DNA of 64,000 nt, from positions 248,001 to 312,000 of IMG/VR virus record IMGVR_UViG_3300025770_000004; one strand, written 5' to 3'. A model generated the notes under the pieces. It made no database searches. It worked only from the letters and a program-made list of their open reading frames with translations, and was not told the origin of the DNA. Both the position numbers and the translations under genes were made by a program. Source of the stretch: a virus. Shown one piece after another: positions 1 through 9,201 of this stretch (its first letter is position 1; every line of letters begins with the position of its first letter).

Positions 1-3000
1 AACCCCCAAAATATTGTAGATGTCAATTCTAACAGTCCTGGTAATACAACAACAAATGCTTATCGATCGCCTCTCGGAAGACCCGATCTTGTAACCTACG
101 AATCTAGTTTTGATGAATTTGGATCTGCAGCATTTCCCAATTATTATGGAACAGCAACCATTAAAGAATTCAAAGTGGTAGAAATGGACTGGTTTGTACA
201 AGGGTGGGCTTTGAGTTCCAACCAAGGTGATGTTGGTGAGGCTGATGAAATATATTCAGCTGGGTGGAAATATGATTTTACTAATGATAGTTTTAGATTT
301 CAACCACAAAGACCAATTGAATTCATATCTGCACCACCAGATGGTATTCCGGTAGACTTTGACGGACAGGATGCTTACTCAGATAGATTACCTTACGGAT
401 ACTACCCGGGTTATTTCATTTTTACTTACCTCGGAATAGATGAACAGATTCCTTTACCCTATCAACCATGCTTAACTGGATTCACATCAAGTAACTATAT
501 ATCAAGGTTTATACCATACGCATCATTTAATATATCATTTGATGCTGATGCTGGATTTAGTGATGATTCATATGTTGATATGTATTTAATTGATAGTTTG
601 GGAGATAATTTAAAAACTAATAACATCACAGATTTTGAGAATATATTGAGTGGTGGTCAATTTTTGGGTAAAATAGACGCTGATGGTAATTATAAATATT
701 TTGGTTTAAAAGGAAATCAATATCTCCTATTTAGGGGTAATAATGATGGGTTTACTCAAAGTGGTGATTGGGCCTATTCGACATCGATACTATTGAGTAA
801 TTTTTCAATAGATGGCGCATACCAAGAAAATGATAACAATGAACAATTTTTATTCACAGAAACAGATTTATATGAAGAACCAACAGAACTTTGTGTTATT
901 GGTGGTTCATATGATGCGACTTATAGCGTTAATGTTGTTAATGAAAATACATTACATGAAGTATTGACCTTTTCAGCATCGGTTCCTCCGGGAACTGGTG
1001 TAACATTATCTGAGTTATTTGGAGCAACTGGATTCCCTGGATATTTTTCAAATTTATATGGTAATATTATAAATCTTAATTCATTAAAAGCTAAAGTAGG
1101 AAATGGGATATTCAAACAAGGTATTTGGGAAAATGGTGTTTGGAATAGTGGTTGGCGAGTTGATGGTGATGTTCAAGAATTCGATGATGTAGAAATATCA
1201 AAGATGATGAATACAACAAATATAAGATGGAGGATAAAAATATCCGGAAGAAAAGAGGTAGTATCATACTTTAAAGTTGGTGATAAAGTGTCAATAGGAA
1301 ATATAGTTGGTATAGATATTAATGAAAATAGAAAGTTAATGACAAATTACTTCACTGTATTATTTGTTAACATAGTTGGTGAAGGAGGATTTGATAATAG
1401 TATTGTTGTTGATTTTAATAATACATTTCCGCTTAGAAGAATTGAAAAAGATTCTGATAACCATAAGATAAAAATAACAAAAAATGTTTGGTTGAATGGT
1501 GGTTTCTTAAATGGGTATTTTGAAGGTATTTGGAATAACGGACTATTTAAAGGATTTCCATATATAACAGAAATGTATAACACACACTGGATAGACGGTA
1601 GGTATGATGGTGGTCACTTCTACGGGAACTACCATGAATCTAGTTTTGTTGATACTTATTGGTGGCAAGAAACCTCACCAAACACACTAGGGTTAACATT
1701 TGGAGCAACAGCACATGGATTTGTGGTTGGTGATAAAGTTAATATTAATATGGATGACCAAAATTTTAATATACACTACAATGGAGAATCAAATGTTATT
1801 GCTGTTGTTGATGATTATATGATTGTGATTGATAAACAATTTGGAGCCTCTTCTACATCAGAAGGTGGTCTAGTTAGTAGTAGAACCGGAACTGCAGTTA
1901 TACAAAACTTTGATTTTATTGATAATAATGTTGCTCCGAGTACTGTTCTAGAAACATCTAATTTAGAATCCGTTTATAGCTATAATTCGTGGATTGATGT
2001 TAAGTGGTTGGATGAATCAGCTACCAACCTAGGAAGAAGTCAAACTATATATGAGTTTGGGTTTGGGAAATACTCACAGAATAATTTATACGGACACATA
2101 ACAGAAGATGTTCTTGATAGTAAATCATCTTTTAGAAATAGTTATAATTTAAGAAATACTATTTATTCACTAGGTACTAAATATGAAATTTATGAAGATT
2201 TCTTGGGTGACTTCTCAGAATTTAATGATCCATTTAGCTCTGCTACAGGACCATCTTTTCCTTTTGGTTATCAAACCAGGAACTTTAATGGTGGATTAGG
2301 TACCTTTATAAATGATGGATGGACATATAGTTTATCATCCGGATTATCGGAAAATGAACTTATGTTAGAAAGGAATGATTCAACTGAATCATTCCAAATA
2401 GATATTATAAAAGAAACTGGTTCTGGTTCAGCTTCTGGTAGTTTCAAACTAAATAATACAAATGTTACTATTGAAAAGAAAAGATATTCAATGGTTGAAT
2501 TTGATTTATTATCCTTTGAGGGGTTAACCGGAGGTGGTAATCCACAAAATCCTCTTAATGTTTATGATGGAGAAAAACCAAGTATTTATTTATTAAATAC
2601 TTTAGATGTTGCTGCTGTAGTACCATATAAAGCTTTCCCAGATCAAGAATTTGTAAATCACATACAAACAAATAAAACAAGAAAGTATGAATATTTCTTC
2701 AATAGAAGAGATTTAAATATTTTATTACTAGCTAATGGTGATTTAACAACATCTATGGATAATATCAAATTCTATGAGATAGATAAAGCTCCTTTTTTCA
2801 AATACATAACTGATGATTATATAAACAAAGCTGTACAAATTCCCTTTCAAGGAGTAGCACCATTTATAGATTATGAAGATAATCAATTCAGCTTTATCGA
2901 TAATATCGTTATTGGTTTGGATAGTTTATCAACAGAATCATCATACAATGATCCAAGTGATAATAATGATGGAGAATCATCAGGTGGTGGTGGCGGAGGT

Positions 3001-3006
3001 TCTTGA
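1..3006 (+). CDS. Giant tail/baseplate-type virion protein, 5' end missing
   Basis: The reading frame is open from base 1, so the gene starts outside the window; a GTG at 175 is an internal codon, not a convincing start. About 1001 residues are visible, rich in Asn, Gly, Tyr, Ser and Thr and almost free of Cys, as in phage tail proteins. Clusters of W/F-x-x-G-x repeats lie at about 1108-1170, 1485-1560 and 1582-1640, alternating with globular segments that begin with 'VGDKV'. The same repeats occur in the 1905-aa protein at 16228-21945, so the two probably belong to the same tail structure. The C-terminus is a Ser/Gly tract (GGGGGGS). The exact role (fibre, baseplate wedge, tail sheath decoration) cannot be read from sequence. 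Confidence 0.6.
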   Translation, partial: NPQNIVDVNSNSPGNTTTNAYRSPLGRPDLVTYESSFDEFGSAAFPNYYGTATIKEFKVVEMDWFVQGWALSSNQGDVGEADEIYSAGWKYDFTNDSFRFQPQRPIEFISAPPDGIPVDFDGQDAYSDRLPYGYYPGYFIFTYLGIDEQIPLPYQPCLTGFTSSNYISRFIPYASFNISFDADAGFSDDSYVDMYLIDSLGDNLKTNNITDFENILSGGQFLGKIDADGNYKYFGLKGNQYLLFRGNNDGFTQSGDWAYSTSILLSNFSIDGAYQENDNNEQFLFTETDLYEEPTELCVIGGSYDATYSVNVVNENTLHEVLTFSASVPPGTGVTLSELFGATGFPGYFSNLYGNIINLNSLKAKVGNGIFKQGIWENGVWNSGWRVDGDVQEFDDVEISKMMNTTNIRWRIKISGRKEVVSYFKVGDKVSIGNIVGIDINENRKLMTNYFTVLFVNIVGEGGFDNSIVVDFNNTFPLRRIEKDSDNHKIKITKNVWLNGGFLNGYFEGIWNNGLFKGFPYITEMYNTHWIDGRYDGGHFYGNYHESSFVDTYWWQETSPNTLGLTFGATAHGFVVGDKVNINMDDQNFNIHYNGESNVIAVVDDYMIVIDKQFGASSTSEGGLVSSRTGTAVIQNFDFIDNNVAPSTVLETSNLESVYSYNSWIDVKWLDESATNLGRSQTIYEFGFGKYSQNNLYGHITEDVLDSKSSFRNSYNLRNTIYSLGTKYEIYEDFLGDFSEFNDPFSSATGPSFPFGYQTRNFNGGLGTFINDGWTYSLSSGLSENELMLERNDSTESFQIDIIKETGSGSASGSFKLNNTNVTIEKKRYSMVEFDLLSFEGLTGGGNPQNPLNVYDGEKPSIYLLNTLDVAAVVPYKAFPDQEFVNHIQTNKTRKYEYFFNRRDLNILLLANGDLTTSMDNIKFYEIDKAPFFKYITDDYINKAVQIPFQGVAPFIDYEDNQFSFIDNIVIGLDSLSTESSYNDPSDNNDGESSGGGGGGS

Positions 3007-3030
3007 TAAAAATAGATTAAAAACATAAAT

Positions 3031-3693
3031 ATGGGGAAATTTCATTATAAGATAGGGTCAGTAGAAACTACCACACCATGGTTAAGACCTACCTATGATA
3101 GGTTAAAAAATTACTTGATCGATATCCGTGAAAATACTGATATCCTGGATAAATTCGACCTTTACATATATGGTAAATGTTTATTTGATTGGCATACGTG
3201 GGATGTAGATTTGTATCTTTATGGACATTATGAAAATATAGAAGAGTTGGAAAGTACGATGAATGTTTTATACGAGAAGGCACTGAATCAGCATAAACTT
3301 CTTGTAGATATTTCATGGAAACCTAAACACATTGAGGTAATAACACATGAAATGTATTCGGTACAAGGAGGTATTGAACGCGAAAAAACTGATATGATCA
3401 GGTTTAATTCAAAAAAGAAGAATGATACCAGAACACCCGATTCCATTCGCCAGCCGAGTTTTTCATTCAAATACACAGAACTGGATTCAGATTTTTGGAA
3501 ACGAAATGAAGTTGAAGCGGTTGGTACTAACTTGGTAAAGATATGTTTCCATGCAGGGAGAGAATTTCACCCTAAAATGAGACAGTCAAATCAGAATCAT
3601 AAGCTATTTCAAGGAGCTCCTATCAATGCAAATATATTCATAGATACGGATATTGATTGGTGGTGTTCAAACAGAGACAAGATTATAGGATAA
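3031..3693 (+). CDS. Possible nucleotidyltransferase-fold protein
   Basis: 220 aa, starting 24 nt after the tail gene. Around residues 43-65 a segment 'YGKCLFDWHTWDVDLYLYG' resembles the G-x(n)-hDhDh core of polymerase-beta-type nucleotidyltransferases, and a third acidic position follows in 'LLVDISW'. The usual Gly-Ser pair is not clear, so the assignment is tentative. It could modify a small molecule or nucleic acid end, or be a structural protein with a coincidental motif. The codons of this gene (more cgN and ccg/cga than neighbours) look slightly different from the tail gene before it. No promoter box is visible; it is probably co-transcribed with the tail gene. Confidence 0.3.
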   Translation: MGKFHYKIGSVETTTPWLRPTYDRLKNYLIDIRENTDILDKFDLYIYGKCLFDWHTWDVDLYLYGHYENIEELESTMNVLYEKALNQHKLLVDISWKPKHIEVITHEMYSVQGGIEREKTDMIRFNSKKKNDTRTPDSIRQPSFSFKYTELDSDFWKRNEVEAVGTNLVKICFHAGREFHPKMRQSNQNHKLFQGAPINANIFIDTDIDWWCSNRDKIIG

Positions 3694-3775
3694 GTGAACT
3701 TTAAATAATTTAACTAAATTCCGGATATTGATAACTCTTTACTCTGGTGAATCTGAGACACAGACGAATATAGAC
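3694..3775. other. Short convergent intergenic stretch
   Basis: Eighty-two bases between two convergent genes. I see no clear terminator hairpin with a T-run and no small gene here. Confidence 0.4.
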
Positions 3776-5551
3776 TTATGAATTATTTTTGATTTTTTTC
3801 ACTAAAAGTAAGTATCCTACACCATTCTTAGAAAAATGACCCATAGTATCTAATTTAGTTTCATCATCAGTAAGTTTAATACCTGACAATTTTTGATTAC
3901 CCATTGTTCTACCATTACCTTCACATTTATCACAAGGTTTTAATCCAACTTTTCCTTGACCAACACAAAATGAACAATCTGAACCATCATAGCTTTTACC
4001 AGTACCCTCACAGTTATTAACAAGTAATCCATCAATAGTATATTTATGTGTTTTATCAACTGTTATATTATATACTTTATTATTTAAAACTTCTCTCTTA
4101 TTAATACTCTTAACTTTTAGACAAGTACCTTCCTTTATTTTTTTATTATAAATACCCACTTTTGTCAAATCTCCAACAAAAGTTATATAAACTCTATAAC
4201 AAGCTTGGTGATTAACATCATGTTTATCAACATATGATTTATACCTTGATATCGAAGCATTATGGCCTAATCCAAGAGCTAAGTGTAATACTTGGTTACC
4301 TAATTTTTCAGAAACAGTTGTATATGTTCTTAAATTTTTCTTATGATATCCATCACACAATAATAGAGTTTCTAGCAATGACTGATCTGATGCACCTAGT
4401 ATATCATTATTTATAAATTTATTTTCAGCTCTATGGCCACAAAATTTCTTTAAAAATTTTGATAATTGCGAATTAAAAATTTCAATTTTTATAACCTTAT
4501 CACCCCAGGAATCATTTTGAAAACATTTAATGGTATTACCAATAGACTCCATATAATGCTTTATAAAATCAACCAAATGTTTATCCTTTTCTATGTGCAT
4601 TGTTATAACAACAACTCTATCATCTCTTGTATTACCCTCGGTAATATAACAAGCTATAAATTTAACAAAGTTATCATCTATTAGTATTTCAGATAAATCT
4701 CTATTTATTGTTTTTTCTAGAATTATTTTTGATTTTGGTTTATATTTACGTGTTTGGTATAAAACAAAATCATCAGTTGTTACTTCATCAACTGATGATT
4801 CCAATATATCATAATTATTTATATTAACCCTACCCTGTTTATTTCTTTTAAATCTAACAATATTAAATTTATGATTAGGAGTAACACCAACAACATTAAT
4901 ACCACAAACATTAATATCATATAAGTTACCACTATAATCCCTATTCATTAAGTTTACAACTTCGTAGTAATTATTATTACTGGATAGAACGAAATCACCC
5001 AATTTAACATCTTTTATAAATTTTGGACCATTTTCAGTTATTACATTATTATACCCATCAAAACAGAAATCACAACCATCCTCAGCATCAAATGTTTTCA
5101 CAATATTACCTTCTAAGTCACGAATAAGTATTTTCCCCGACATATCTTTTCCACTACCATCACAAGGTTTACACTTAACCCATCTAACATATTCAATTTT
5201 ACCATCAAATGTTTCATCAACTTCAATTTGAATGTTATTTATTTCATTTCTTTTGAATTTCTCTAATTGTTCTTTACCATCATCATATGAAAAATCTACA
5301 TTGATATCAAATAATTCATAATATTCATCATAACATTTACCATATCTACTTTTACAATCATATTCTTCTCGTATTTTTTCATCATCACAAAGAACATCAT
5401 AAGCTTCTGTCATTTCACCAAATATAATAGCATCACCACCTTTATCAGGATGGTGTGTAAATGATAATTTATAATAAGCTTTTTTTATTTGATTGTTATC
5501 AGAATCATGAGTAACACCAAGTATATCATAGTAGTTTTTATTCTTATCCAT
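3776..5551 (-). CDS. dnaJ: DnaJ-like cochaperone interrupted by an intein
   Basis: 591-aa precursor. Residues 5-65 are a J domain with the Hsp70-activating HPD motif (residues 34-36). A DnaJ-type cysteine-rich domain with four CxxCxGxG motifs follows: CKPCDGSG (127-134), a second motif split by an intein, CSFCVGQG and CDKCEGNG. The intein occupies residues 163-513; removing it rejoins CDF with CEGTG into a perfect second motif, giving a 240-aa mature protein. The substrate-binding C-terminal domains of full DnaJ are absent, so this is a short J-protein that could recruit host DnaK to phage assembly or replication. Its start overlaps the end of the 144-aa gene upstream by 8 nt, indicating translational coupling. 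Confidence 0.85.
   Translation of the reverse strand: MDKNKNYYDILGVTHDSDNNQIKKAYYKLSFTHHPDKGGDAIIFGEMTEAYDVLCDDEKIREEYDCKSRYGKCYDEYYELFDINVDFSYDDGKEQLEKFKRNEINNIQIEVDETFDGKIEYVRWVKCKPCDGSGKDMSGKILIRDLEGNIVKTFDAEDGCDFCFDGYNNVITENGPKFIKDVKLGDFVLSSNNNYYEVVNLMNRDYSGNLYDINVCGINVVGVTPNHKFNIVRFKRNKQGRVNINNYDILESSVDEVTTDDFVLYQTRKYKPKSKIILEKTINRDLSEILIDDNFVKFIACYITEGNTRDDRVVVITMHIEKDKHLVDFIKHYMESIGNTIKCFQNDSWGDKVIKIEIFNSQLSKFLKKFCGHRAENKFINNDILGASDQSLLETLLLCDGYHKKNLRTYTTVSEKLGNQVLHLALGLGHNASISRYKSYVDKHDVNHQACYRVYITFVGDLTKVGIYNKKIKEGTCLKVKSINKREVLNNKVYNITVDKTHKYTIDGLLVNNCEGTGKSYDGSDCSFCVGQGKVGLKPCDKCEGNGRTMGNQKLSGIKLTDDETKLDTMGHFSKNGVGYLLLVKKIKNNS
4013..5065 (-). mobile_element. Intein with LAGLIDADG-type homing endonuclease in dnaJ
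   Basis: 351-aa intein. It begins with Cys1 (CFDGYNNVITENGPKFIKDV), shows the Hint splicing pattern 'VKLGDFVLSS' and 'VTPNHKF' (block B His), and ends 'HKYTIDGLLVNN' followed by extein Cys+1, a standard class 1 layout except that the penultimate residue is Asn rather than His. The central part has two endonuclease helices, 'FIACYITEGN' and 'LLLCDGYHKKN', of LAGLIDADG/DOD type. The insertion sits exactly before the second Cys of a zinc-binding CxxCxGxG motif, a highly conserved site typical for homing. Splicing is needed to complete the zinc site. Confidence 0.88.
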
Positions 5552-5978
5552 AATATTCCTCTATTAGTTTGATGTGATATTTTACCAACTCATCGAATCT
5601 ACCAGTTATTTCTTTTGGTGTATCCTTTTTCTTCATAAAATCAGTATCAATTTCATTTAAAATATCACCAGTTAATAAAACATCAACCCAGGATGGATCT
5701 GTTTTAAGATTTAAAAGAACATTTGATAAATTAAATAGTTCTTTGTAATTTTCATGATTTAAAACATTATTATGATGTGAATTAAATATTATATCCTTTT
5801 TAATAACTTCTCGTATTTTATTATATTTTACGCACTTGAAATTAAAATTATCATAAAAATTACTTGACCAAGTATCAATTATTAAAGCATCAGCATTAAC
5901 CAACTTACATATAAAATTAATGTTACTAACATTCTCAAGTATCATTTCCTTTCTAATATATCTTTTATTAAAACCCAT
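5544..5978 (-). CDS. Hypothetical protein, 144 aa, between rpsU and dnaJ
   Basis: I do not recognise a family. The protein is soluble, with a hydrophobic stretch 'LVNADALIIDTW' and mixed charge. It overlaps the downstream dnaJ start by 8 nt, and its own start shares one base with the stop of the bS21 gene, so bS21, this gene and dnaJ form one tightly coupled operon. The context suggests a role early in infection, in translation or protein folding, but the sequence itself does not show this. Confidence 0.5.
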   Translation of the reverse strand: MGFNKRYIRKEMILENVSNINFICKLVNADALIIDTWSSNFYDNFNFKCVKYNKIREVIKKDIIFNSHHNNVLNHENYKELFNLSNVLLNLKTDPSWVDVLLTGDILNEIDTDFMKKKDTPKEITGRFDELVKYHIKLIEEYYG

Positions 5979-6172
5979 TAATCCTTTTCGTTATCTTTAA
6001 TCTTTTGTATATAAATAGCTTTATTCTTTTCTTCTCTACGCTTAACACTTTTTTTCTTGAAGTTTTTTCTATCTCTAACTTCATTCATAACTTTCGTTTT
6101 TCGGTGTTTATTTTTATACCTTTTCAGAGCTCTTTCAATCTTCTCACCCTCTTTAACCTTTATTATTAACAT
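5978..6172 (-). CDS. rpsU: Ribosomal protein bS21 homologue
   Basis: 64 aa, very basic. It follows the bS21 pattern throughout: N-terminal beta segment 'MLIIKVKEGEKIERALKRYK', then a basic helix with 'VRDRKNFKKKSVKRREEKNKA' split by short gaps, and ends 'IYIQKIKDNEKD' as Bacteroidota bS21 proteins do. bS21 sits on the 30S platform next to the 16S rRNA 3' end. In Bacteroidota it takes part in hiding the anti-Shine-Dalgarno sequence. A phage copy could replace the host protein in 30S subunits and bias initiation toward phage messages. No Shine-Dalgarno is visible upstream of its ATG. It is the first intact gene of the operon with the 144-aa protein and dnaJ. Confidence 0.88.
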   Translation of the reverse strand: MLIIKVKEGEKIERALKRYKNKHRKTKVMNEVRDRKNFKKKSVKRREEKNKAIYIQKIKDNEKD

Positions 6173-6181
6173 AATACATTT

Positions 6182-6284
6182 TTATTTTATATCCCTAAGA
6201 ATTGATTTTCGTTCATCATACTTATATGTATTAATTTATACCTAATTGTTTTAGTTTTATTTCATGAATTTGTAGCTTTTTCAT
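6182..6284 (-). pseudogene. Possible small gene broken by a one-base frameshift
   Basis: Directly after the gp46-like gene, an ATG shares its A with that gene's stop codon (TAATG coupling) and opens 17 codons (MKKLQIHEIKLKQLGIN). Immediately afterwards another frame continues as 'NTYKYDERKSILRDIK' to a TAA at 6182. Joined by a one-base shift they would make a basic protein of about 32 aa that fills the otherwise empty gap before rpsU. It may be a decayed gene or chance. Confidence 0.25.
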
Positions 6285-7987
6285 TAGACATACTCATAAA
6301 CCACCTCTTCAACAGATGAAAAAATATCTTTATTTATTTTAATAATTCTATCAAACATCTCCTGACTTAAAATTGCGTGATGAACAACAAATATATTGAT
6401 ATTATAGTCGTTTGCGAATGATTTTAAGAGACCCAATATAGAATCTATTCCCTCTATATCAATAGAGGCAAATACTTCATCTAAGAAGAGTATATTGATA
6501 TGTTTCTTAGTTCGTATCAATTTCAAATAAGCTATCAAAATAGCAATATTTATCTTTTTAGTTTCACCAGTTGATAATGAATCATGTTCAATGGGAACAC
6601 CTAACATTTTAATCTCAGCAGTAAACGTTTCGTCTAACTGAACATCAAATGGTAACCCCATTGTTTTAACATTCTCTTTTATGAAATGGTTTATTGGTTT
6701 AATAATACCAGCGATAATTGCTTTCTTAACACCATCCTCACCAAATATGCGATTCAACTCTTTATAATAAAGTTCCTTTTCTTTACTAATAGAGATATTA
6801 TCGTGGCTAAAACCTTTCTTTTCTTCTAACTCTTCAATTGTTTTTTGAAACTCTTGTACATTAATAGATTCTTTACCAATCTCCCTACCCTGCTTTCTTG
6901 ATAATTCATCAATCTTAGTTTTATAATTACGTAGTAAGTAAGATAAATCGTTAAATGATGTTGTTGTACCATCAGCTATTTCTTTCAATTTAACTTGTTT
7001 AGCCTTAACACTTTTAATATTTTCTTCGATTTCAAGTTTAATATCATCAAATCCTTGTTTCTTCTCCAATAAAGAAGTTCTCAAATCAGCAAAATGTGTT
7101 GATTTGAAATCAGTTGAACAAGTAGGACATTTACCAGAATCATAAAGGTCTATTTCCCTCTGAACATTCTTAATATCATTCTTTGTATTACTATACTGAC
7201 TTTTCTCAGTATCCATTTCTTTGGTTAAAATTTTCTCTTTACCCTTTATCTTCTCAACTTTTTCTTTTAATAACTTGTAATCTCCTTTCTTAGAGTTCAT
7301 TTCTTTAATTAAAACATCTATCTCTTGTTGAAGATCTTCTTTCTCTCTTTCAATAGCCTTAGCAACTGACCTCTTAATAGAATCAATCGATTCTTCTAAT
7401 GTTCTTATCTCAGAATCCAAAGAAGCTAATCTAACTTTATTATTTTTATTGATATCCTTTAATATACCATTGAGTACATTAATAACTTCAAGATTAAATA
7501 ATTTATCAAGTAATAATTTCTTTTCTTCATTAGTTAATGATATAAAGTTTTTGAAATCATTAATAGACATTGATATAAAGGACTTAAATGTCTCAATATC
7601 TAACCCAATATACTTTTCTATATGATCGTCTATGTTTGATTTACCAGCTCTTTCATTAACAACACCATTTTCGGTTAATTCTAAGATACCTGGTGATATA
7701 CCACGTTTAACTTCAACCTCTGTTCCATTAGCAACAAATTTTATTCTATTAAGAAGTTCTCCGTTTATTCTATTTGGTAGTGTTGACAACTTGTGCCATT
7801 TCTTTGTTTTACCTGACTTTACTTTACCATAAAGTACGTATTCAAAAGATTCTAGTAATGAAGATTTACCATTACCGTTGTTACCGACAAGAAGTAGTAA
7901 TTCACCTCTTTCCGTATTTAATTTTAAGACTTGTTCATTGTTTCCAAATGATTTATAACCCCTAATTCCTATTTCACTTATAAGCAT
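6284..7987 (-). CDS. 46: Rad50/SbcC-type ATPase, T4 gp46-like recombination nuclease subunit
   Basis: 567 aa. Walker A GNNGNGKSS at residues 35-43; long coiled coil about 185-390 interrupted by a zinc-hook type CPTC (287-290); ABC signature LSTGETKK from residue 471; Walker B 'LFLDEVFASID' with the catalytic Glu at about 504; H-loop 'FVVHH' near 534-538. This matches gp46, the ATPase that with nuclease gp47 resects DNA ends for recombination-dependent replication; it is short for SbcC, as phage gp46 proteins are. A gp47 nuclease is not in the window; the phosphoesterase at 34947-35546 is too small and of another type. ATG at 7987 gives the conserved N-terminal strand before 'YKSFGNN'. Confidence 0.88.
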   Translation of the reverse strand: MLISEIGIRGYKSFGNNEQVLKLNTERGELLLLVGNNGNGKSSLLESFEYVLYGKVKSGKTKKWHKLSTLPNRINGELLNRIKFVANGTEVEVKRGISPGILELTENGVVNERAGKSNIDDHIEKYIGLDIETFKSFISMSINDFKNFISLTNEEKKLLLDKLFNLEVINVLNGILKDINKNNKVRLASLDSEIRTLEESIDSIKRSVAKAIEREKEDLQQEIDVLIKEMNSKKGDYKLLKEKVEKIKGKEKILTKEMDTEKSQYSNTKNDIKNVQREIDLYDSGKCPTCSTDFKSTHFADLRTSLLEKKQGFDDIKLEIEENIKSVKAKQVKLKEIADGTTTSFNDLSYLLRNYKTKIDELSRKQGREIGKESINVQEFQKTIEELEEKKGFSHDNISISKEKELYYKELNRIFGEDGVKKAIIAGIIKPINHFIKENVKTMGLPFDVQLDETFTAEIKMLGVPIEHDSLSTGETKKINIAILIAYLKLIRTKKHINILFLDEVFASIDIEGIDSILGLLKSFANDYNINIFVVHHAILSQEMFDRIIKINKDIFSSVEEVVYEYV

Positions 7988-8038
7988 TCAAATATGATTA
8001 TTTTTTATTTATATCATTTTTGTAATGTAAGTTTATTG

Positions 8039-8350
8039 TTATTCTGATTTATTATCTAATACGATTCCATATTGAGACATATCAATCTCATCACACCTAC
8101 CAATCATTTCATCATAAGGAACTACTCTTTTAAGTATATCCATCATTAAATCATTATAACCTTCCCAGTCTTCTATAACTGATCCAAGTTTTTCTTCTAA
8201 TCTTTCTTCGGGTGTTAAAGCTACTAATTTATCTTTATAGTATAAAGTACATTCATAGTATTCATCATCATATGATAATGTAAGTAGTACAATGATACCC
8301 TCATCAAACTTACCTAAGTATTCTAATATATCAGCTTTTATTTCCATCAA
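8039..8350 (-). CDS. Hypothetical acidic protein, 103 aa
   Basis: Not recognised. Acidic, soluble, with alternating hydrophobic strands 'IIVLLTLSYDDEYYECTLYYKD' in two short blocks. Last gene of a three-gene operon (8828 down to 8039) in which each start overlaps the previous stop by 4 nt, a sign of coupled translation. Such small acidic proteins are common early anti-host proteins, but nothing in the sequence proves it. Confidence 0.5.
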   Translation of the reverse strand: MMEIKADILEYLGKFDEGIIVLLTLSYDDEYYECTLYYKDKLVALTPEERLEEKLGSVIEDWEGYNDLMMDILKRVVPYDEMIGRCDEIDMSQYGIVLDNKSE

Positions 8351-8559
8351 GATAATATTTGTTCAATTTTCTCATCGCGAACTTCTTTCAAATACTTATT
8401 ATTAAATAATGTATTAAAAATAGATTTAGCCACTTCTTCTCTTTTATCATGAGCAGAATGTAACATATCAGTATAATAACTGTGTATTTTATCTTTATCA
8501 CTTTGTGTTTTTAATTCACCAACCTTTTCTAAATCTAAATAATAGTTTGAATAATTCAT
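8347..8559 (-). CDS. Hypothetical protein, 70 aa
   Basis: Not recognised. Predicted mostly helical and charged (YYTDMLHSAHDKREEVAKSI). ATGA-type 4-nt overlaps with both neighbours place it in the middle of the 8828-8039 operon. Confidence 0.5.
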   Translation of the reverse strand: MNYSNYYLDLEKVGELKTQSDKDKIHSYYTDMLHSAHDKREEVAKSIFNTLFNNKYLKEVRDEKIEQILS

Positions 8560-8828
8560 ATTTTATCATCTATTAGAAATTCTAGTTTCTTAAACTTATC
8601 ATCAGTATCAAAAAATATTACTGATACACTCTTAATACCTTTGAATTCATGTGCATCACCAGTAACTTCATTAATCATAACATCTTTTTTATAAACAACA
8701 TCAATACCAGGTTCTTCTCCTAAGAATTTTCTCATATCTTCTTTTATTTGAGCAAGTCCCCAATCATCTCTTTTGAAGTCTATATTAGATATGTACTCTC
8801 TAATACTATTTTCTTTTACTGATACCAT
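8556..8828 (-). CDS. Hypothetical protein, 90 aa
   Basis: Not recognised. Mixed alpha/beta, starting MVSVKENSIREYISNIDFKR. First gene of the three-gene coupled operon. The leader before its ATG is A/T-rich, with no TTAATATATA box. Confidence 0.5.
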   Translation of the reverse strand: MVSVKENSIREYISNIDFKRDDWGLAQIKEDMRKFLGEEPGIDVVYKKDVMINEVTGDAHEFKGIKSVSVIFFDTDDKFKKLEFLIDDKI

Positions 8829-8867
8829 AACAATATTTTATTTTTATATTTTTTAATTCTAAAAAGT

Positions 8868-9197
8868 TTAAAACTTACCTTTTTCTAAATAGTAGTTGCC
8901 CTGTGAAACAACTTCTAGATTATTATCTATTTGTTTACACATTTCTCTAAACTTTAGTATATCATCTTCATCTAAATCAAACCACTCACCATTAACCTTT
9001 TTATCTCTAAAAATTTTGTGTAACTGAGCTTCAACCATCGTACCCCACTTTGATTCAAATGAATCAACAATATAAAATTCAGAAGCGTTACCTGTCTTAA
9101 ATTCCTTTATTCTTTGCTCAATAGTACGTTTTGTGTATCCTATCTTGTGAAGTTTTTCACCACCAATTTCAGCACATATCAAGTAAATTTTAATCAT
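8868..9197 (-). CDS. GIY-YIG-type protein (T5orf172/MUG113 subfamily)
   Basis: 109 aa. It opens with a strand 'IYLICAE', then 'HKIGYTKRTIEQRIKEFKTG', the modified GIY-YIG core of the T5orf172 family with the conserved Arg of helix 1, and continues to 'EAQLHKIF' and 'GEWFDL', the conserved Glu and the W-F pair near the family C-terminus. Related proteins are nucleases or parts of larger phage DNA-binding proteins; this one is the bare domain. It could be a homing-type or host-attacking nuclease. A promoter box lies 4 nt before its ATG, so it is likely read from a leaderless message of its own. Confidence 0.75.
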   Translation of the reverse strand: MIKIYLICAEIGGEKLHKIGYTKRTIEQRIKEFKTGNASEFYIVDSFESKWGTMVEAQLHKIFRDKKVNGEWFDLDEDDILKFREMCKQIDNNLEVVSQGNYYLEKGKF

Positions 9198-9201
9198 AGA
9201 G

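Noticed and set aside
4234-4684. Plus-strand open frames inside the dnaJ locus
   Set aside because: They lie antisense to the intein, have no promoter and no recognisable protein pattern.
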